Positions 7,144-7,926 of a DNA stretch of 7,926 nucleotides are shown one piece after another. The stretch covers positions 389,884-397,809 of the forward strand of contig CP070700.1 of the NCBI GenBank assembly GCA_020349865.1, written 5' to 3'. Position 1 is the stretch's first letter; every line of letters starts with the position of its first letter. Both the position numbers and the translations under genes were made by a program. The notes under the pieces were generated by a model that saw only the letters and a program-made list of their open reading frames with translations, ran no database searches and was not told the DNA's origin. The DNA comes from Desulfobacteraceae bacterium (GTDB lineage Bacteria > Desulfobacterota > DSM-4660 > Desulfatiglandales > Desulfatiglandaceae).

Positions 7144-7283
7144 GTTTACTGGTTAAGGGTGGTGTGTTGCATACCGAACTCACGGCGGAATTACAAAAAA
7201 ACGCACAGTGAATTATTATTTAACTGTAGAAAGTTAGGTGCTCTAAGCCCGGCCAGAGACATAAGGCACTGCCCAAAGATAAA

Positions 7284-7510
7284 CAAAAATCGAAGCACGA
7301 AATCCGAAAATCGAAACAAATCCGAAAACTGAAAGTTCGAATGACAAAAACAAAAAGCAGTTTGTCCAAATAATCGAGTTCTTCAATTTACAAGTTATAA
7401 AAAAAGGTGATTAAGTAAAAAAAATAAAAATAGATTTATTCCATAGTGTTTCGAGTTTTTAATTTTGATCATTTGAATTTGCTTAGAATTTCGATATTTG
7501 AATTTCATAT
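7284..7510. repeat. A+T-rich long imperfect inverted repeat (MITE-like) between ftsQ and ftsA
   Basis: The left arm (about 7284-7350) is a run of degenerate CGAAAT/CGAAAA units. The right arm (about 7447-7510) is the same kind of text in reverse complement. Aligning 7299-7314 and nearby bases with the complement of the right arm gives 16 of 20 matches in the best block, followed by a shared CAAAT-C-AA block after a 7-base insertion. The centre (7351-7446) is almost pure A+T. No open frame or transposase is inside. I recognise this CGAAATCCGAAA-style text as typical of dispersed intergenic repeats in deltaproteobacterial and planctomycete genomes. The exact ends and any target duplication cannot be set from one copy. 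Confidence 0.55.
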
Positions 7511-7530
7511 TTTGTGTCGGTCCTTTAATT

Positions 7531-7553
7531 CTAAAAGCCCGTTTTACGGGTTA
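7531..7553 (-). terminator. Candidate intrinsic terminator after ftsQ
   Basis: On the minus strand CCCGT-AAA-ACGGG (complement of 7538-7550) is followed at once by CTTTTAG. The stem is only 5 base pairs with a short U run, so it is modest. Its place, 45 bases past the ftsQ stop, and the long gap before ftsA fit a terminator. Confidence 0.5.
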
Positions 7554-7594
7554 ATCAAAGCCAGGTCATCTGGGCCAGGATCCTTTATTGGTTG

Positions 7595-7926
7595 TCAGCT
7601 GGTTTTAAAAGAGACCACAGCCTCACCAGCTTGATTCAAATCAATGCCGGTTACCTGATGAATCCTGCCAGTTTGGGTCAAGTGTTTTGCTACCTTCTTT
7701 AATCCCTCAATTTTGCTTGAAAGATTTTCGCATGCCAATTTGATTTCCGCTGAGAGACGGTTGAAATAAAGCGACATGCCGCCATCTTCATTCATATGAA
7801 TCTCTGAGAGTTCGTTCAATGACAACATCCCCTGTTCTGATTTCAGGGCTTTTATAATTCGGGCTGCCTCTTCCAGTTGCTTTCTGATCTCTGATCCCTG
7901 TTTGGAAACACCTGTGATAACCGGGA
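7595..7926 (-). CDS. ftsQ: Cell division protein FtsQ, C-terminal part (5' end beyond window)
   Basis: The frame is open to the window edge and gives 109 residues before a TGA at 7595-7597. It starts with PVITGVSKQGSEIRKQLEEA, the LPVITG-type block of the FtsQ beta domain. Next come an alternating segment with NELSEIH and MSLYFN, a helix containing KIEGLKKVAKHL, and the closing strand GIDLNQAGEAVVSF, which corresponds to the D-L-x-x-x-x-x-A-V-V strand at the end of FtsQ. FtsQ is a bitopic inner-membrane protein whose periplasmic domain binds FtsB/FtsL; its membrane helix and POTRA domain would be outside this window. The identification rests on these motifs plus its position before ftsA in the usual dcw order. 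An internal ATG at 7826-7828 is not the start, because the frame and the family resemblance continue upstream. Confidence 0.88.
   Translation of the reverse strand, partial: PVITGVSKQGSEIRKQLEEAARIIKALKSEQGMLSLNELSEIHMNEDGGMSLYFNRLSAEIKLACENLSSKIEGLKKVAKHLTQTGRIHQVTGIDLNQAGEAVVSFKTS

Larger units (their letters stand above)
7130..7594. other. Long ftsQ-ftsA intergenic region
   Basis: These 465 bases hold no credible gene. From right to left they contain a candidate ftsQ terminator (7531-7553), an A+T-rich imperfect inverted repeat (7284-7510), a smaller structured stretch at about 7233-7270 (GTGC...GCAC with inner TCT/AGA), and the ftsA ribosome binding site. A promoter for ftsA-ftsZ is expected here, but no match good enough to report was found. 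Confidence 0.6.

Noticed and set aside
7154..7163. A 10-base match (TAAGGGTGGT) to repeat copy B just upstream of ftsA
   Set aside because: It is too short, and the flanking bases do not align to the 86-base repeat.
7130..7183. An 18-codon N-terminal extension of FtsA
   Set aside because: The added residues do not resemble FtsA, which normally begins just before the GLDIGTTK strand, and a purine-rich site precedes the internal ATG.
7217..7239. ATTTAAC and GTTAGGT, matching integron core consensus, in the ftsQ-ftsA gap
   Set aside because: They are only 9 bases apart with no folded arm between them, so this is most likely chance in A+T-rich text.

Overview
All credible genes in this window lie on the minus strand, so transcription runs from high to low coordinates. 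The right half is the end of a bacterial division-and-cell-wall (dcw) cluster: the 3' part of ftsQ (cut by the window edge), then ftsA, then ftsZ. Protein style (FtsZ with a short linker and a D-Y-P-T-F-L-R tail, a B12-type radical SAM gene next door, A+T-rich CGAAAT-type intergenic repeats) suggests a Gram-negative of the Desulfobacterota/deltaproteobacterial kind. That assignment is inference from general resemblance, not a database match.

Layout, right to left: (1) 7595-7926, C-terminal 109 residues of FtsQ, followed by a short candidate terminator. (2) 7130-7594, a 465-base gap unusual for ftsQ-ftsA, holding an A+T-rich imperfect long inverted repeat that looks like a MITE-type element. 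(3) ftsA (5906-7129) and ftsZ (4642-5871), 34 bases apart with a strong ribosome binding site before ftsZ: a tightly coupled pair. (4) A 276-base spacer with G+C-rich palindromes. (5) 2578-4365, a GTG-started B12-binding-type radical SAM protein with an intact 4Fe-4S CxxxCxxC motif and a second cysteine cluster at its C-terminus. (6) An A+T-rich spacer. (7) 794-2260, an A+T-rich gene for a P-loop ATPase of the Sll1717/KAP-like kind, bracketed by two directly repeated 86-base elements (680-765 and 2304-2389; 71 of 86 positions identical, no gaps). (8) 1-607, the N-terminal 202 residues of a classical short-chain dehydrogenase/reductase, cut by the window edge.

FtsQ, FtsA and FtsZ work together in the divisome: FtsZ is the GTP-dependent ring polymer, FtsA its actin-like membrane anchor, FtsQ part of the periplasmic-facing FtsQLB hub. 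The genes left of ftsZ have no evident link to division. The most noteworthy structure is the ATPase gene framed by two structured direct repeats. Its base composition differs from its neighbours, flanking genes appear intact, and no transposase or recombinase is visible. It looks like an inserted accessory cassette, possibly defence-related, next to a conserved housekeeping locus. No RNA genes, CRISPR arrays or recognisable insertion sequences were seen.
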